Of a stretch of DNA of 64,000 nucleotides, positions 39,001 through 48,363 are shown piece after piece; position 1 is the first letter of the stretch, and every line of letters starts with the position of its first letter. The stretch covers positions 1,822,001 through 1,886,000 of the forward strand of contig NZ_JAOQNH010000001.1 in NCBI RefSeq assembly GCF_025961205.1, in the 5' to 3' direction. Source of the DNA: Azospirillum fermentarium. GTDB lineage: Bacteria > Pseudomonadota > Alphaproteobacteria > Azospirillales > Azospirillaceae. The translations under genes were made by a program, and so were the position numbers. The notes under the pieces were generated by a model, which was not told the origin of the DNA, did no database searches, and saw nothing but the letters and a program-made list of their open reading frames with translations.

Positions 39001-40335
39001 ATGGCACCGTCCCCGCGGCTGCTGCCGCAGGAGATCATCCGCCGCAAGCGTGACGGCCTGTCCCTGACCCCGGCGGAGATCGGCGCCTTCGTCGCCGGCA
39101 TCACCGGCGGCGGGGTGACCGAGGCGCAGGCCGCGGCCTTTGCCATGGCCGTGTGCTGCCGCGGCATGGACATGGGCGAGCGGGTGGCGCTGACGCTGGC
39201 CATGCGCGATTCCGGCACGGTGGTGGACTGGCGCCCGTACCACCTGCCGGGGCCGGTGGTGGACAAGCATTCCAGCGGCGGGGTGGGCGACAAGACCAGC
39301 CTGATCCTGGCCCCGGCCCTGGCGGCCTGCGGCGCCTTCGTGCCCATGGTGTCGGGGCGGGGGCTGGGCCACACCGGCGGCACGCTGGACAAGTTCGAGA
39401 GCATTCCCGGCTATCAGGCGCTCCCCGGCCTGGACCGGCTGGCCCGGGTGGTGGCGGATGTGGGCTGCGCCGTGGTGGGGGCGACGCCCGAGGTGGCCCC
39501 GGCGGACAAGCGGCTCTATGCCATCCGCGACGTGACCGGCACCGTGGAATCCCTGGACCTCATCACAGCGTCGATCCTGTCCAAGAAGCTGGCGGCGGGG
39601 CTGGAAGGGCTGGTGATGGATGTGACATTCGGCAACGGCGCCTTCATGGCCACGCAGGCCGAGGCCGAGGCGCTGGCCCGCTCCATCACCGGGGTGGCCC
39701 GCGGCGCCGGGCTGCCCACGGTGGCGCTGCTGACCGACATGAATCAGGTGCTGGGCCGCACCGCCGGCAACGCGGTGGAAATGCGTGAAGCCATTGCCGT
39801 TCTGCGCGGCGAAGCACCCGACCCCCGGCTCTATGAGGTGACGGCGGAACTGGGGGCCGAGCTGTTGGCCCTGTGCGGGCTGGCCGCCGATGCGGCGGAG
39901 GGGCGGCGGCGGTTCGACGCGGCGGTGGCCGACGGGCGGGCGGCGGAACGCTTCGCCCGCATGGTGGCGGCGCTGGGCGGGCCGGCGGACCTGCTGGAGC
40001 ACCCGGAACGCCATCTGCCCGCGGCCCCGGTGGTGCGCCCGGTGTTCCCCGCCCGTGCCGGGGTGGTGGCGGCCATGGACACCCGCGCCATCGGCGTTGC
40101 GATCATCCGCCTGGGCGGCGGGCGGGTGGACACCGCGGACCGCATCGACCACGCCGCCGGTTTCTCGTCCACCGCCGCACCGGGCGAGGATGTCGGCCCC
40201 GGCGGCCGCCCGCTGGCCGTGGTCCACGCCGCCACGGACGCGGCGGCGGACGCGGCGGCGGACGCCCTGCGCGCCGCGGTCACCGTCGCCGATGCCGCAC
40301 CCGCCGCCGGCCCCCTGATCCCGCTGAGGCTCTGA
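39001..40335 (+). CDS. deoA: Thymidine phosphorylase
   Basis: A 444-residue pyrimidine nucleoside phosphorylase of the glycosyltransferase family 3 fold. It converts thymidine and phosphate to thymine and deoxyribose-1-phosphate. The family signature includes VVDKHSSGGVGDKTSLILAP at about residue 83 and SGRGLGHTGGTLDKFESIPG. The opening LPQEIIRRKRDGLSLTPAEI is typical. It ends the deoxyribonucleoside catabolic series cdd-PNP-deoC-deoA, with an EamA transporter gene 23 bases downstream. Confidence 0.97.
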   Translation: MAPSPRLLPQEIIRRKRDGLSLTPAEIGAFVAGITGGGVTEAQAAAFAMAVCCRGMDMGERVALTLAMRDSGTVVDWRPYHLPGPVVDKHSSGGVGDKTSLILAPALAACGAFVPMVSGRGLGHTGGTLDKFESIPGYQALPGLDRLARVVADVGCAVVGATPEVAPADKRLYAIRDVTGTVESLDLITASILSKKLAAGLEGLVMDVTFGNGAFMATQAEAEALARSITGVARGAGLPTVALLTDMNQVLGRTAGNAVEMREAIAVLRGEAPDPRLYEVTAELGAELLALCGLAADAAEGRRRFDAAVADGRAAERFARMVAALGGPADLLEHPERHLPAAPVVRPVFPARAGVVAAMDTRAIGVAIIRLGGGRVDTADRIDHAAGFSSTAAPGEDVGPGGRPLAVVHAATDAAADAAADALRAAVTVADAAPAAGPLIPLRL

Positions 40336-40358
40336 TCCTGTCCTCCAAGCACGACACC

Positions 40359-41231
40359 ATGGCGGCCCCCTTGCCGCAGGACCGCCGCACCGGCGTTCTT
40401 CTGGCGCTGGCGGGGTTTGCCCTGTTCCCCATCACCGACACGCTGATGAAATTCCTCACCCGCGGCTATCCGCTGGTGGAGACCATGTTCTTCAACGCGC
40501 TGTTCTCGGTGGTCACCATCGCCGCCTATGGGCTTCTGACCGGTGGGCCGGCGGGGCTGGCCACCCGGCGTCCGGGGCTGCAGATCCTGCGCGGGCTGGC
40601 CGGGCTGGGGGCCGGGGGCGGGGCGTTCTTCGCCTTCACCAAGCTGCCGCTGGCCGACGTCTATGCCATTCTGTTCGCGTCCCCGCTCATCATCACCGCC
40701 CTGGCCGGGGCGCTGCTGGGCGAACGGGTGGGGCCGCGGCGCTGGGCGGCGGTGGCGGTGGGGTTCGCGGGCGTGCTGGGCATGCTGCGTCCCGCCGGGC
40801 AGGATCTGTTCAACATCGGCGCCCTGGCGGCGCTGGTCAGCGCGGTCAGCTATTCCCTGTCGGGCATCATCGTGCGCCGCTGGGGGCGGGGGGAGACGGC
40901 GGCGGCTTTTCCCTTCTACGGCAACCTGATGGTGACGATGCTGACCGGGGCGGCGCTGCCCTTCGTCTTCGTGGCGCCGTCGCTGGGCGATCTGGGGCTG
41001 ATGGCGGTGTGCGGGGTGTGCGGCGGGCTGGCGCTGCTGTGCCTGCTGGGCGCCTTCCGCATCGCGCCGGTGCCGGTGGTGGCGCCGTTCCAGTACATGG
41101 AGATCCTGTGGGGCCTGCTCTATGGCGCCGTGGTGTTCGGCGACTGGCCCGGCAACGGCGTGCTGGTGGGTGGGGCGGTGGTGATCGCCAGCGGCCTCTA
41201 TCTCCTGCGCATGGACGTGCGGGGGGTGTGA
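40359..41231 (+). CDS. EamA/DMT-family transporter
   Basis: A 290-residue drug/metabolite transporter with ten predicted helices in two EamA repeats. The first repeat shows FPITDTLMKFLTRGYPLVET then FFAFTKLPLADVYAILFASP, and LLGERVGPRRWAAVAVGFAG ends it. The second repeat ends PVVAPFQYMEILWGLLYGAV then FGDWPGNGVLVGGAVVIASG. The substrate is unknown. It follows the deo genes closely, so it might export a catabolic product such as a base. It ends at the very base before the convergent gene begins. Confidence 0.88.
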   Translation: MAAPLPQDRRTGVLLALAGFALFPITDTLMKFLTRGYPLVETMFFNALFSVVTIAAYGLLTGGPAGLATRRPGLQILRGLAGLGAGGGAFFAFTKLPLADVYAILFASPLIITALAGALLGERVGPRRWAAVAVGFAGVLGMLRPAGQDLFNIGALAALVSAVSYSLSGIIVRRWGRGETAAAFPFYGNLMVTMLTGAALPFVFVAPSLGDLGLMAVCGVCGGLALLCLLGAFRIAPVPVVAPFQYMEILWGLLYGAVVFGDWPGNGVLVGGAVVIASGLYLLRMDVRGV

Positions 41232-43058
41232 TCACCGCCGGCAGGACGGGGGTGGGGATGCCGTGGCCTGCTTCTCCCGCCCGTCGGGCAGGGTCAGGCG
41301 GGCGGTGACCGGCCCGGCCAGCGGCCCCACCGGCACAGCACTCAGATCCAGCACCGCCGCACCGGGCACCGGGGCGCCGGGGGGAACCGGCACCACCGCG
41401 GGGCGGAAGAAGCCGCCGCCGTTCTGCGCCCGGACCAGCGCCGTCATCACCTGGGTGAGGCGCCATTCGGCGGGGTGGTGCACCGCCACCACCGTGGACG
41501 GGGACAGCCCGGCCAGAAGCTCCGTGCTCATGGCCCGCATGGCGGCCGTGCCGGCATAGGCGCACTCCAGCCGCCAGCGGTTGTGTCCGGCGGTCTGCAC
41601 CGCCATCACCAGGACGATGCCCGCCACACCCGCCGCCACGGTCCCCAGCGCCGCCGGCAGCCGCCAGCCGCGCCCGCCGGCCAGCACGGCCAGAGCCAGC
41701 AGAACGCTCGGCCCCACCTGACCGGCGTAGCGCCAGGCGCTGGACGCGGCCTCCACCTCCTCCCGGCTGAAGACGGCGATGTAGGCGAAGCCCAGCAGGG
41801 CGGCCTGGGTGCCGGCCAGACCGGCCAGCAGCAGCAAGATCGCCTTGTCGCCCGTGCGGCCCCAGCGCCACGCGGCCAGCAGCCCGATGGGGAACAGCGC
41901 CGCCACCAGGGCCGCCGCCCCGCCCATCAGCGGGTTGTTGGCCAGCCGGTCGAACAGCAGCGCGCGGGCCACCACCAGCGGCGCGCCCCAATCCCACGCG
42001 GCGGCGGGGCGGGGAGCCATGTCGGGGCCGATGGCGGCGTCGATCAGGTGCAGCCGCCACAGGACCAGCGCCGCCAGCCCCGGTCCCAGCACCCGCAGCC
42101 CCAGCGGCAGCAGGGCCGCCGCCGTCACGCCGCTTCCCCGGCGGCGGTAGAGCCAGAAGCCGGCCAGCGCCGCCGCCGCGGCCAGCCCGGCCGTCAGCCC
42201 CAGATTGGTTTCGCGCAATTGCACCAGCGCCAGCACGGCAAAGCCCGCCCGCCACAGCCACGCGGTGCGGCTGTCCTGATCCTCCATGGCCCGCCACAGG
42301 GCGTGGACCGCCGCCGCCAGCAACAGCGCCGTCGGCGTGTCGGAATAGGTGGTGATGGCGATGCGCGGGTCGAAGAACGGGTTCAGCAGGGTGACCGCCA
42401 GCGCCAGCACCGCCGTCAGCAGCATGGGCAGGCCCGCCGCGTCTTCCCGCCGGCGCCCGGTCAGGGCCGAGGCCAGCACGGGCGCCAGCATGGCCGCCAT
42501 CAGCACCGTCACCGGCTTGGCCGCCGTCTCGCTCCAATGGCCGGCGGCCAGACTGCCCAGCACGGTCAGCAGCGGTCCGGCGATGGGGTATCCCTGCTTG
42601 CCGGTCAAAAGGTTGGGCGTGTCGGGGCCGGGCAGGGTGTTGGTATCGAACAGGTAAAGCGCGTTGGGCAGCCAGTGGGCGAACTCGTCGAACTGGGTGG
42701 CCGGCACCGCCGCCGCGGCCAGAACCACGGGCAGCACCCCCGCCACCGCCGTCAGCAGCGGCTGGACCGTGCCCGGCGGTGCGCGCATCAGCCAGACCGG
42801 AAAGCACAGGCTGCCGGTCAGCAGCACCACCCACCCCGCCGATTCCACCGACAGCCCGGCCATGGCCGCCGCCGCCACCGCAAAGGCGGCGACACCCCAC
42901 CCGGCGGCGAAGGCATGGAGGGAATCGCAGGGCAGCGACGGAACCCGCAGCAGCGCGAACACCATCCGCCCGATCCCGGTCAGAGCCACGGCCACCAGCA
43001 GGGCCGCGGCGCATTCCGCCAGAACGGGAAGGGCAAGGAAGGAGGGCAGGGTCGTCAT
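41232..43058 (-). CDS. Large polytopic membrane protein, possible GT-C glycosyltransferase-like
   Basis: A 608-residue protein with about 12-14 hydrophobic segments and a hydrophilic C-terminal domain of about 100 residues. An acidic loop after the fourth segment reads ATQFDEFAHWLPNALYLFDT, reminiscent of the first-loop Asp/Glu motifs of GT-C glycosyltransferases, which is weak evidence. LRETNLGLTAG near residue 290 and FSREEVEAASSAWRYAGQVG near 440 look like functional loops. I cannot assign a family with certainty. The ATG at 43058 is chosen, as 21 upstream residues are Arg/His-rich and unlikely. No cell-envelope genes flank it. Confidence 0.65.
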   Translation of the reverse strand: MTTLPSFLALPVLAECAAALLVAVALTGIGRMVFALLRVPSLPCDSLHAFAAGWGVAAFAVAAAAMAGLSVESAGWVVLLTGSLCFPVWLMRAPPGTVQPLLTAVAGVLPVVLAAAAVPATQFDEFAHWLPNALYLFDTNTLPGPDTPNLLTGKQGYPIAGPLLTVLGSLAAGHWSETAAKPVTVLMAAMLAPVLASALTGRRREDAAGLPMLLTAVLALAVTLLNPFFDPRIAITTYSDTPTALLLAAAVHALWRAMEDQDSRTAWLWRAGFAVLALVQLRETNLGLTAGLAAAAALAGFWLYRRRGSGVTAAALLPLGLRVLGPGLAALVLWRLHLIDAAIGPDMAPRPAAAWDWGAPLVVARALLFDRLANNPLMGGAAALVAALFPIGLLAAWRWGRTGDKAILLLLAGLAGTQAALLGFAYIAVFSREEVEAASSAWRYAGQVGPSVLLALAVLAGGRGWRLPAALGTVAAGVAGIVLVMAVQTAGHNRWRLECAYAGTAAMRAMSTELLAGLSPSTVVAVHHPAEWRLTQVMTALVRAQNGGGFFRPAVVPVPPGAPVPGAAVLDLSAVPVGPLAGPVTARLTLPDGREKQATASPPPSCRR

Positions 43059-43140
43059 GGAGGGGGCCAGACCGTGGTGAACCGGATGCTCCGGTGTACA
43101 GCCCCCGCGGCGGCGCGGCAACCGGCGCCGTCCGGCCCCG

Positions 43141-44787
43141 TCAGCGGGCGGGGGCGTACCGTTCCAGGTGGGCGGACAGGGCCGTGCGGGTTTGCGGGGC
43201 GGCGTCGAAGATCAGGTGCGCCTGCTCCCCGCAGCGGTCGAGCACCCGGAACTCCAGCCGCAGGTTCAGGGCATCGACGGTCAGCGTGCCCCGTCCGCCC
43301 GTGGCCATGGCCGGGCCGCCGCTGACCAGCGCGCCGCCTTCGGACAGGTTGACCAGCCGCCCGCCGCCGGCTCCGCCCGCGGTGTCGATGCGGCAGGGAA
43401 GATCCACCGCATAGCGGGGCTGGCGGCGCCGGTCCACGTCGGGCGTGGAGCCGCGGATGATCCGCACCAGATTCCCGCGCAGGGTCTGGGCGTCGGCGGC
43501 CAGCCCGGCGGCGGCGGTGCTGAGCGACTGCGCATCCGCGCTGCTGGTCACGGCTTCCTGCGACACCACGGCAATCAGGGACGCCACGTTCCGGGCGGCG
43601 CTGGCGGTTTCGGCCACGTTGCGGGTGATCTCGCCGGTGGCGGCACCCTGCTGTTCCACCGCCGCGGCGATGGCGCCGGCCACGTGGTCGATGCGGCGGA
43701 TGCCGTCACCGACCCCGGTCATGGCGGTCACCACGCTGCCGCTGATGGATTGGATGTCGCCGATCAGGCGGGTGATCTCCTCGGTCGAGCGGGCGGTCTG
43801 GCTGGCCAGGCTTTTCACCTCGCCCGCCACCACGGCGAAGCCCTTGCCGGCCTCGCCCGCGCGGGCGGCCTCGATGGTGGCGTTGAGCGCCAGCAGATTG
43901 GTCTGGCTGGCGATGTCGCTGATGAGCTGGGTGACGCTGCCGATGCTCTCCACCGCTTGCGACAGGGTGACGACGATGGATTGCGCCGCGTCGCTCTGGG
44001 CCACCGCGTCGCGTGTCAGTTCGCCCGCGTGGGCCACGTTGCGGGCGATCTCGCCGATGGAGGCGGTGAGCTGTTCCGCCGCCGCCGCCACCGTGTTGGC
44101 GTTGGACAGGGATTGGGTGGCGGCGGCGGCCACGGTCTGGGCGTTGCGGCCCACCCGGTCGGACGATTCGGCCATGGCGGTCATCCCCGCACGCATCCCG
44201 TCCGCCCGTTCGGCGATGGAGGCGATGGCATGGCCCGCCTGTTCCTCCACCGTGTCGGCCATGGTGTTGAGCGCGTGGGCCTTGGCCGCCGCACCCGCGT
44301 CGAAATAGGCGGCCAGCGCCAGATCCATATCCAGCATGATGGCGCTGTTCACCGCCTTCAGCACCGCGGCCAGGGGGGCGCGCCGGGTGATCCCCGGCCA
44401 GCCGCGCGCCAGATGGCCGGAGATGGCGGCGATCAGGCGGTCGGTGACGAACGCGTATCCCGCGATGTACCACCGCGGCTCCAGCCCGATGCGGTGGTGG
44501 GCCATGCCCACTTGCCGGGCGGAGGCGAAATATTCCTCCCCCAGTGTGCCGGAGAACAGCCGCAGCCAATGGCGCATCTGCGCCGTCTTGGCCCGTGCCT
44601 CTGCCGTGGGAGACGAGAACAGATGCGCCAAATTCGGCCATTGCCGCAGATGAGCATAGAATTCGTCGAGGATCGCGGGGATGGCGGCTTCCAGAACAGG
44701 TCTGATTTCTGCCAGGGTTTTCAGGGTCTCAGGGGTTATACGGCAAAAACGCAGACGCTCTTCGTTGGGAAGGGAGGCGGTCATCAT
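43141..44787 (-). CDS. Globin-coupled chemoreceptor-like sensor with PilZ domain
   Basis: A 548-residue soluble methyl-accepting-type protein. Residues about 10-160 are a protoglobin sensor with presumed haem-proximal His H97 in [20 protein letters not shown]. The MCP signalling domain follows, with the hairpin tip [20 protein letters not shown] and [18 protein letters not shown]. The C-terminus (about 440-548) is a PilZ domain with [13 protein letters not shown] and [10 protein letters not shown], which carry the c-di-GMP-binding Arg and NxSxxG. No transmembrane helix is present. It should sense oxygen or redox and integrate c-di-GMP into taxis. Starts at 44787 and 44784 (ATGATG) are both possible. 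An in-frame 80-codon extension upstream is AT-rich and rejected. Confidence 0.93.
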   Translation of the reverse strand: MMTASLPNEERLRFCRITPETLKTLAEIRPVLEAAIPAILDEFYAHLRQWPNLAHLFSSPTAEARAKTAQMRHWLRLFSGTLGEEYFASARQVGMAHHRIGLEPRWYIAGYAFVTDRLIAAISGHLARGWPGITRRAPLAAVLKAVNSAIMLDMDLALAAYFDAGAAAKAHALNTMADTVEEQAGHAIASIAERADGMRAGMTAMAESSDRVGRNAQTVAAAATQSLSNANTVAAAAEQLTASIGEIARNVAHAGELTRDAVAQSDAAQSIVVTLSQAVESIGSVTQLISDIASQTNLLALNATIEAARAGEAGKGFAVVAGEVKSLASQTARSTEEITRLIGDIQSISGSVVTAMTGVGDGIRRIDHVAGAIAAAVEQQGAATGEITRNVAETASAARNVASLIAVVSQEAVTSSADAQSLSTAAAGLAADAQTLRGNLVRIIRGSTPDVDRRRQPRYAVDLPCRIDTAGGAGGGRLVNLSEGGALVSGGPAMATGGRGTLTVDALNLRLEFRVLDRCGEQAHLIFDAAPQTRTALSAHLERYAPAR

Positions 44788-45250
44788 AATCTTGATCCGG
44801 GGCGTAGGAGATCCGTTGATGAGCGTCTTGTCATATGACAGTTGAGGGCACGCAAGGACGTTCTCTGCAAAGCGTAATTTTTCCCGGACACTGATAGAAT
44901 TGATAAAAAATGTGGATTTACCAAGACATGATATTTCAAAAAATACCGGATAAAAAAGAAATAATAAGGGATAAAACTTCTCATAACCAAGAAATTCGTG
45001 GCGAATCGGTGGGTAATGCATGATCATCAATCAGTAAATAAAATTAACAATTCTGGTCAATGCGACAAAGTTAACATTGGGTATTGATAATTTTTCTCTA
45101 TAGATTTTTGAGATCATTGTTGGATATCGGCATAAATGCGTATTTTTCAATTTTTTGTCTGGTCATCCCACACATAATCGCTATGGCGCAGCCGCAGGTT
45201 TCCATCGACGCTTGTGCTTGTTTCGTCGTCTGAAAAAATGAGCATTTTCA
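44788..45250. promoter_or_regulatory. AT-rich divergent control region
   Basis: About 460 bases between the globin sensor (minus) and the XRE-type regulator (plus). From 44830 to 45240 the sequence is strikingly AT-rich against a background near 70% G+C, with runs such as AATTTTTCC, TAAAAAAGAAATAATAAGGG and AATTTTTCTCTATAG. No gene is convincing. It most likely holds promoters for both flanking genes and may be a target of nucleoid proteins. Confidence 0.6.
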
Positions 45251-45799
45251 ATGGGAAAAGAGATGGAAATCCAGGATTGCACCGTGTCCGTCCCGGCCGA
45301 GTCTCACCTGGATGGTCTGGGGCCTCGAATATCCGCGGTGATCGACGCATATCCGTCGAAATCCGCCGCCGCGCGGGCGGCCGGGGTGACGGCCGAGCAG
45401 CTCAGCCGTTATGTGAAGGGGATCAACCGCGCGCCGTTCGACACGCTGGTGAAGCTGTGCGCTCCGGTGGGGGTATCGCTGGACTGGGTGGCCACGGGCT
45501 GTGGGCGCATGGCCGCCGCCCGCGGGCAGGCGTCAGGGGATCTGACCATGACGGAAACCCTGCTGAACAACCTGATCGCCGGGCTGGAAATCCACAAGGC
45601 GCGCACCGGCCTGCGCATTCCCCCGCTGACCCAGGCGCGGCTGGTGGTGCTGTACTTCCGGCTTCTGTCCCGCCGGCTGGACGCCGTTGGCGGCCCCACT
45701 CCGGCGGATGCGCTGTTGCTGCCCGGCACCCCGGTGGACATCGCCGCCGATCACGATCTGGCCGACATCCTGGCCTTGGCGGTGGGGCACCCGGAATAA
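45251..45799 (+). CDS. XRE-type helix-turn-helix regulator
   Basis: A 182-residue protein with a phage-repressor-like helix-turn-helix at about residues 25-80: AYPSKSAAARAAGVTAEQLS, then RYVKGINRAPFDTLVKLCAP and GVSLDWVATG, a phrasing common in CI-like repressors. The remainder (about 95-182) has no recognised domain and lacks a LexA/CI peptidase. A second ATG at 45263 is preceded by GGGAAAAG and may be the true start. Its position between two globin/PilZ sensors makes it a candidate regulator of both. Confidence 0.75.
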   Translation: MGKEMEIQDCTVSVPAESHLDGLGPRISAVIDAYPSKSAAARAAGVTAEQLSRYVKGINRAPFDTLVKLCAPVGVSLDWVATGCGRMAAARGQASGDLTMTETLLNNLIAGLEIHKARTGLRIPPLTQARLVVLYFRLLSRRLDAVGGPTPADALLLPGTPVDIAADHDLADILALAVGHPE

Positions 45800-45807
45800 G
45801 GGGGCGC

Positions 45808-47982
45808 TCAGGCCGTGCAGCCCAGCCGCACGGCCCCCCAATGCTTGCCCTTCACATAGACCGGGGCGGAGATGTCCTTCATCGACGCGATGCGCCCGCC
45901 GCCCATGTCGCGGCGGTAGGTCTGGATCAGCGCCGGCTGGCGCGACCGGGCGGCGGCCAGCCCGGTGCTGTCGTCGAACAGGCGGCGGTGACGGCTGTTG
46001 GCGGTGTTCCACACCGGATCGTCGGGCCGCTGGGGCTGGGAATAGGCACGGTTGTGGGTGGGCAGGTAACCGTTGCGGTCCACCGCCACGCAGAACACGA
46101 TGCGCGGGTTGCGGCCCACCACCGGCTCCTGCAACCCCGGCAGCACCCGGTCGCACAGGTCGGTGAAGGGGGTGGTGTATTGCGGCGGGTTGCTGCCGGG
46201 CACGGCGGCGTAATCGGCGGAGAACAGCCGGTCCATGCCGATCTCCCCCCGGTCCACGGCTGTCTCGAACAGGGCGCCGACGGCGGCGGCGGTATCGCGG
46301 GCGATGGCGGTCAGTTCGGCATCCCGCGCCAGCGCCTCGGCCATCAGCGGCTGAAGCCGGGCCAGGAAGGGCGGGGGCAGGGGATCGAAGCGCACATGCA
46401 CCATGTCGCCGTCCACCCCCACCACCGCACCCGTGGCGGGGCCGAGGTTCTGGATGTCCAGGCGGAGCGGCTGGCCGGCGGACGGCGCGGGCGTCATGTC
46501 GCGCACCTGGCACCCGCCGGTGGAGATGTTGTCCAGCCGCCCGCGGAACGGCGTGCCGCCCGCGTCCCCGGTGCAGGTCAGGTCCACGGCCACCCGTTCC
46601 TCCCGCCGCCGGTTGCCCAGATGGGTGCCGCGCAGCGAGGCGGTGACCCGCCGCCGGATGCCGTAGATCTGCTTGACGATGACGGACGCGTTTTCCCACA
46701 GTTCCCCCGCCTTGGCGGTGGCGTGGCCGGCGGACGCCGCCACCTCCTCGATGCTGCCGTGCATGCGGCGCATGGTGTCGGCCATGGTGTCGGCGTGGCC
46801 GGCAATGGTGCGGGTGACCTCCGCCTGTTCGGCGACGGAGACGGTCACGTTGCCGATGTCGGTCGCCACCGCGTCCACCTGGGTGCCCACCTCGTGGATG
46901 ATGGCGGCAGTGTCGCGGATGAACCCCTGCATGGTTTCGATTTGGGTGCGGATGTCGCTGGTGGCGTTGTTGGTCTGGTCGGCCAGCGTCTTCACCTCGT
47001 TCGCCACCACGGCGAATCCCCGGCCGGCGTCACCCGCCCGTGCCGCCTCGATGGAGGCGTTGAGGGCCAACAGGCGGGTTTCCTTGGCGATCCGTTCGAT
47101 CAGGGTGACGACGGACCCGATGCGTTCCGACGCGGTGGTCAGGGCCACCGCACTTTCCTGCGCCTGCGCCGACCGTTGCGACGCGCCGCGGGACGACTGG
47201 GCCGCGTGCTCCACACGCCGGGCGATGCCGTCCACCGACTCCGACAGGCCCCGCGCGCTGTCGGCCACGCTGTCGGCCAGGCTGGTGGTGTCCTGGGACG
47301 CGGCGGTGACCTGGGCGCCCAGGCTGGACACGGTGTTGGACGCGGCCAGCACCTCGTCCGCCGCCGCCTCCATCACGGTGGCGTTGCGGCGGACCAGATC
47401 GACGGCCCCGCCCAGTTCGCGTTCGAAGCTGTCGGCGAATTCCCGCATCTCCGCCTCGGAATCGCTGGCGGAGTTGATGCGGATGTAGCTGGACAGCGCC
47501 GCTTCCGCCTCCATCAGCACGGTGCGGATCAACAGGGCGGCATCCTCGGCGGCCTGGGGTTTGCGGCTGGTCAGGATGATGTCGCGCACCAGCGATTCCA
47601 GCATGAAGGCATAGCCCGCCATGTACTGGGCCGGCGTCAGCCCCACCCGCTGGTGCACCCGCCCCACGGTGCGGATGCGCTGGGCGTACCCGTCGCCGAA
47701 CCCGCCGGTGAAAAAATCCCGCCACAGGGCGTGGTGGGCGCGCCGCGCCTGCTCCACCCGCGACGGGTCGGGGAACAGCGGGGCGGTGGCAGGGTTCTGC
47801 GTGACGAAACGGTAGAAATCCCCCAACGCCTTGTCGATGGCCGGGTCCAGGGGGCGCGCCATGCCGGCCAGCCGCCGTTCCGCATCGCCGTCGATGCGCC
47901 ACAGGGCGCGGTCGATGGGCGGCGTGTCGTCCAGCGCCGGGGAGGGGGCGGACGGACGGGGGGCGGCGAGGGTGGCGGCCAT
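45808..47982 (-). CDS. Globin-coupled chemoreceptor-like sensor with PilZ and C-terminal sensory domain
   Basis: A 724-residue soluble protein. An N-terminal protoglobin domain has presumed proximal His H110 in [20 protein letters not shown]. An MCP signalling module follows, with [20 protein letters not shown] and [19 protein letters not shown] PilZ domain reads [14 protein letters not shown] and [10 protein letters not shown], and the C-terminus is an extra Cache-like segment ([45 protein letters not shown] and [20 protein letters not shown]) known from alphaproteobacterial receptors. The start at 47982 discards a basic 42-residue extension. It converges with the XRE gene and is a paralogue of the sensor at 43-45 kb. 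Confidence 0.92.
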   Translation of the reverse strand: MAATLAAPRPSAPSPALDDTPPIDRALWRIDGDAERRLAGMARPLDPAIDKALGDFYRFVTQNPATAPLFPDPSRVEQARRAHHALWRDFFTGGFGDGYAQRIRTVGRVHQRVGLTPAQYMAGYAFMLESLVRDIILTSRKPQAAEDAALLIRTVLMEAEAALSSYIRINSASDSEAEMREFADSFERELGGAVDLVRRNATVMEAAADEVLAASNTVSSLGAQVTAASQDTTSLADSVADSARGLSESVDGIARRVEHAAQSSRGASQRSAQAQESAVALTTASERIGSVVTLIERIAKETRLLALNASIEAARAGDAGRGFAVVANEVKTLADQTNNATSDIRTQIETMQGFIRDTAAIIHEVGTQVDAVATDIGNVTVSVAEQAEVTRTIAGHADTMADTMRRMHGSIEEVAASAGHATAKAGELWENASVIVKQIYGIRRRVTASLRGTHLGNRRREERVAVDLTCTGDAGGTPFRGRLDNISTGGCQVRDMTPAPSAGQPLRLDIQNLGPATGAVVGVDGDMVHVRFDPLPPPFLARLQPLMAEALARDAELTAIARDTAAAVGALFETAVDRGEIGMDRLFSADYAAVPGSNPPQYTTPFTDLCDRVLPGLQEPVVGRNPRIVFCVAVDRNGYLPTHNRAYSQPQRPDDPVWNTANSRHRRLFDDSTGLAAARSRQPALIQTYRRDMGGGRIASMKDISAPVYVKGKHWGAVRLGCTA

Positions 47983-48170
47983 GACGTTTCCTTCCCAATG
48001 CGGCGCTTCGATCCCATCATCGTCGGTTGCAGGGGCGCGCCGTCGCTTTGCATTGGAACGGTATGATCGGTGTCTCACCCAACGGTGGCGAGCAGCGTAT
48101 TGTCGCACGAGACCGGACCTTCCGCCCGTCTTGACAGGCGGGGGCGGGGTTGCGACAGTTCACATTCGAA

Positions 48171-48273
48171 CGGCTGGGGTGCCCCGCCGGTGGCATGATC
48201 GTGTGCGTGCCGGGCCGGGGCTGAGAGAAGACCCATCGAACCTGATCTGGATCATGCCAGCGAAGGGAGCCGG
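48171..48273 (+). promoter_or_regulatory. TPP riboswitch (THI element)
   Basis: The thiamine pyrophosphate aptamer core is unmistakable: GGGGCTGAGAGAAGACCC at about 48217-48234, then GAACCTGATCTGGATCATGC and CAGCGAAGGGAG. A variable P3 extension precedes it. About 55 bases downstream a small hairpin TCGCC-TGA-GGCGA (48329-48341) with flanking CCC / GGG can mask the AGAGGGAG ribosome-binding site, which suggests translational control. It implies that the following transport genes are switched off by TPP. Confidence 0.95.
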
Positions 48274-48363
48274 AAGCCCGCACCCCGCCCGCACCCCCAT
48301 GGGCCGGCCCGTGCCGGGGTTCCCCCCGTCGCCTGAGGCGAAGAGGGAGTGGAGCGCGTGGCG

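Noticed and set aside
44790..45030. 80-codon N-terminal extension of the first globin sensor
   Set aside because: AT-rich, without similarity to protoglobin proteins, and covering the likely promoter.
45214..48066. 950-codon open frame on the + strand
   Set aside because: Mostly antisense to the second globin sensor. Its beginning overlaps the XRE gene in another frame.
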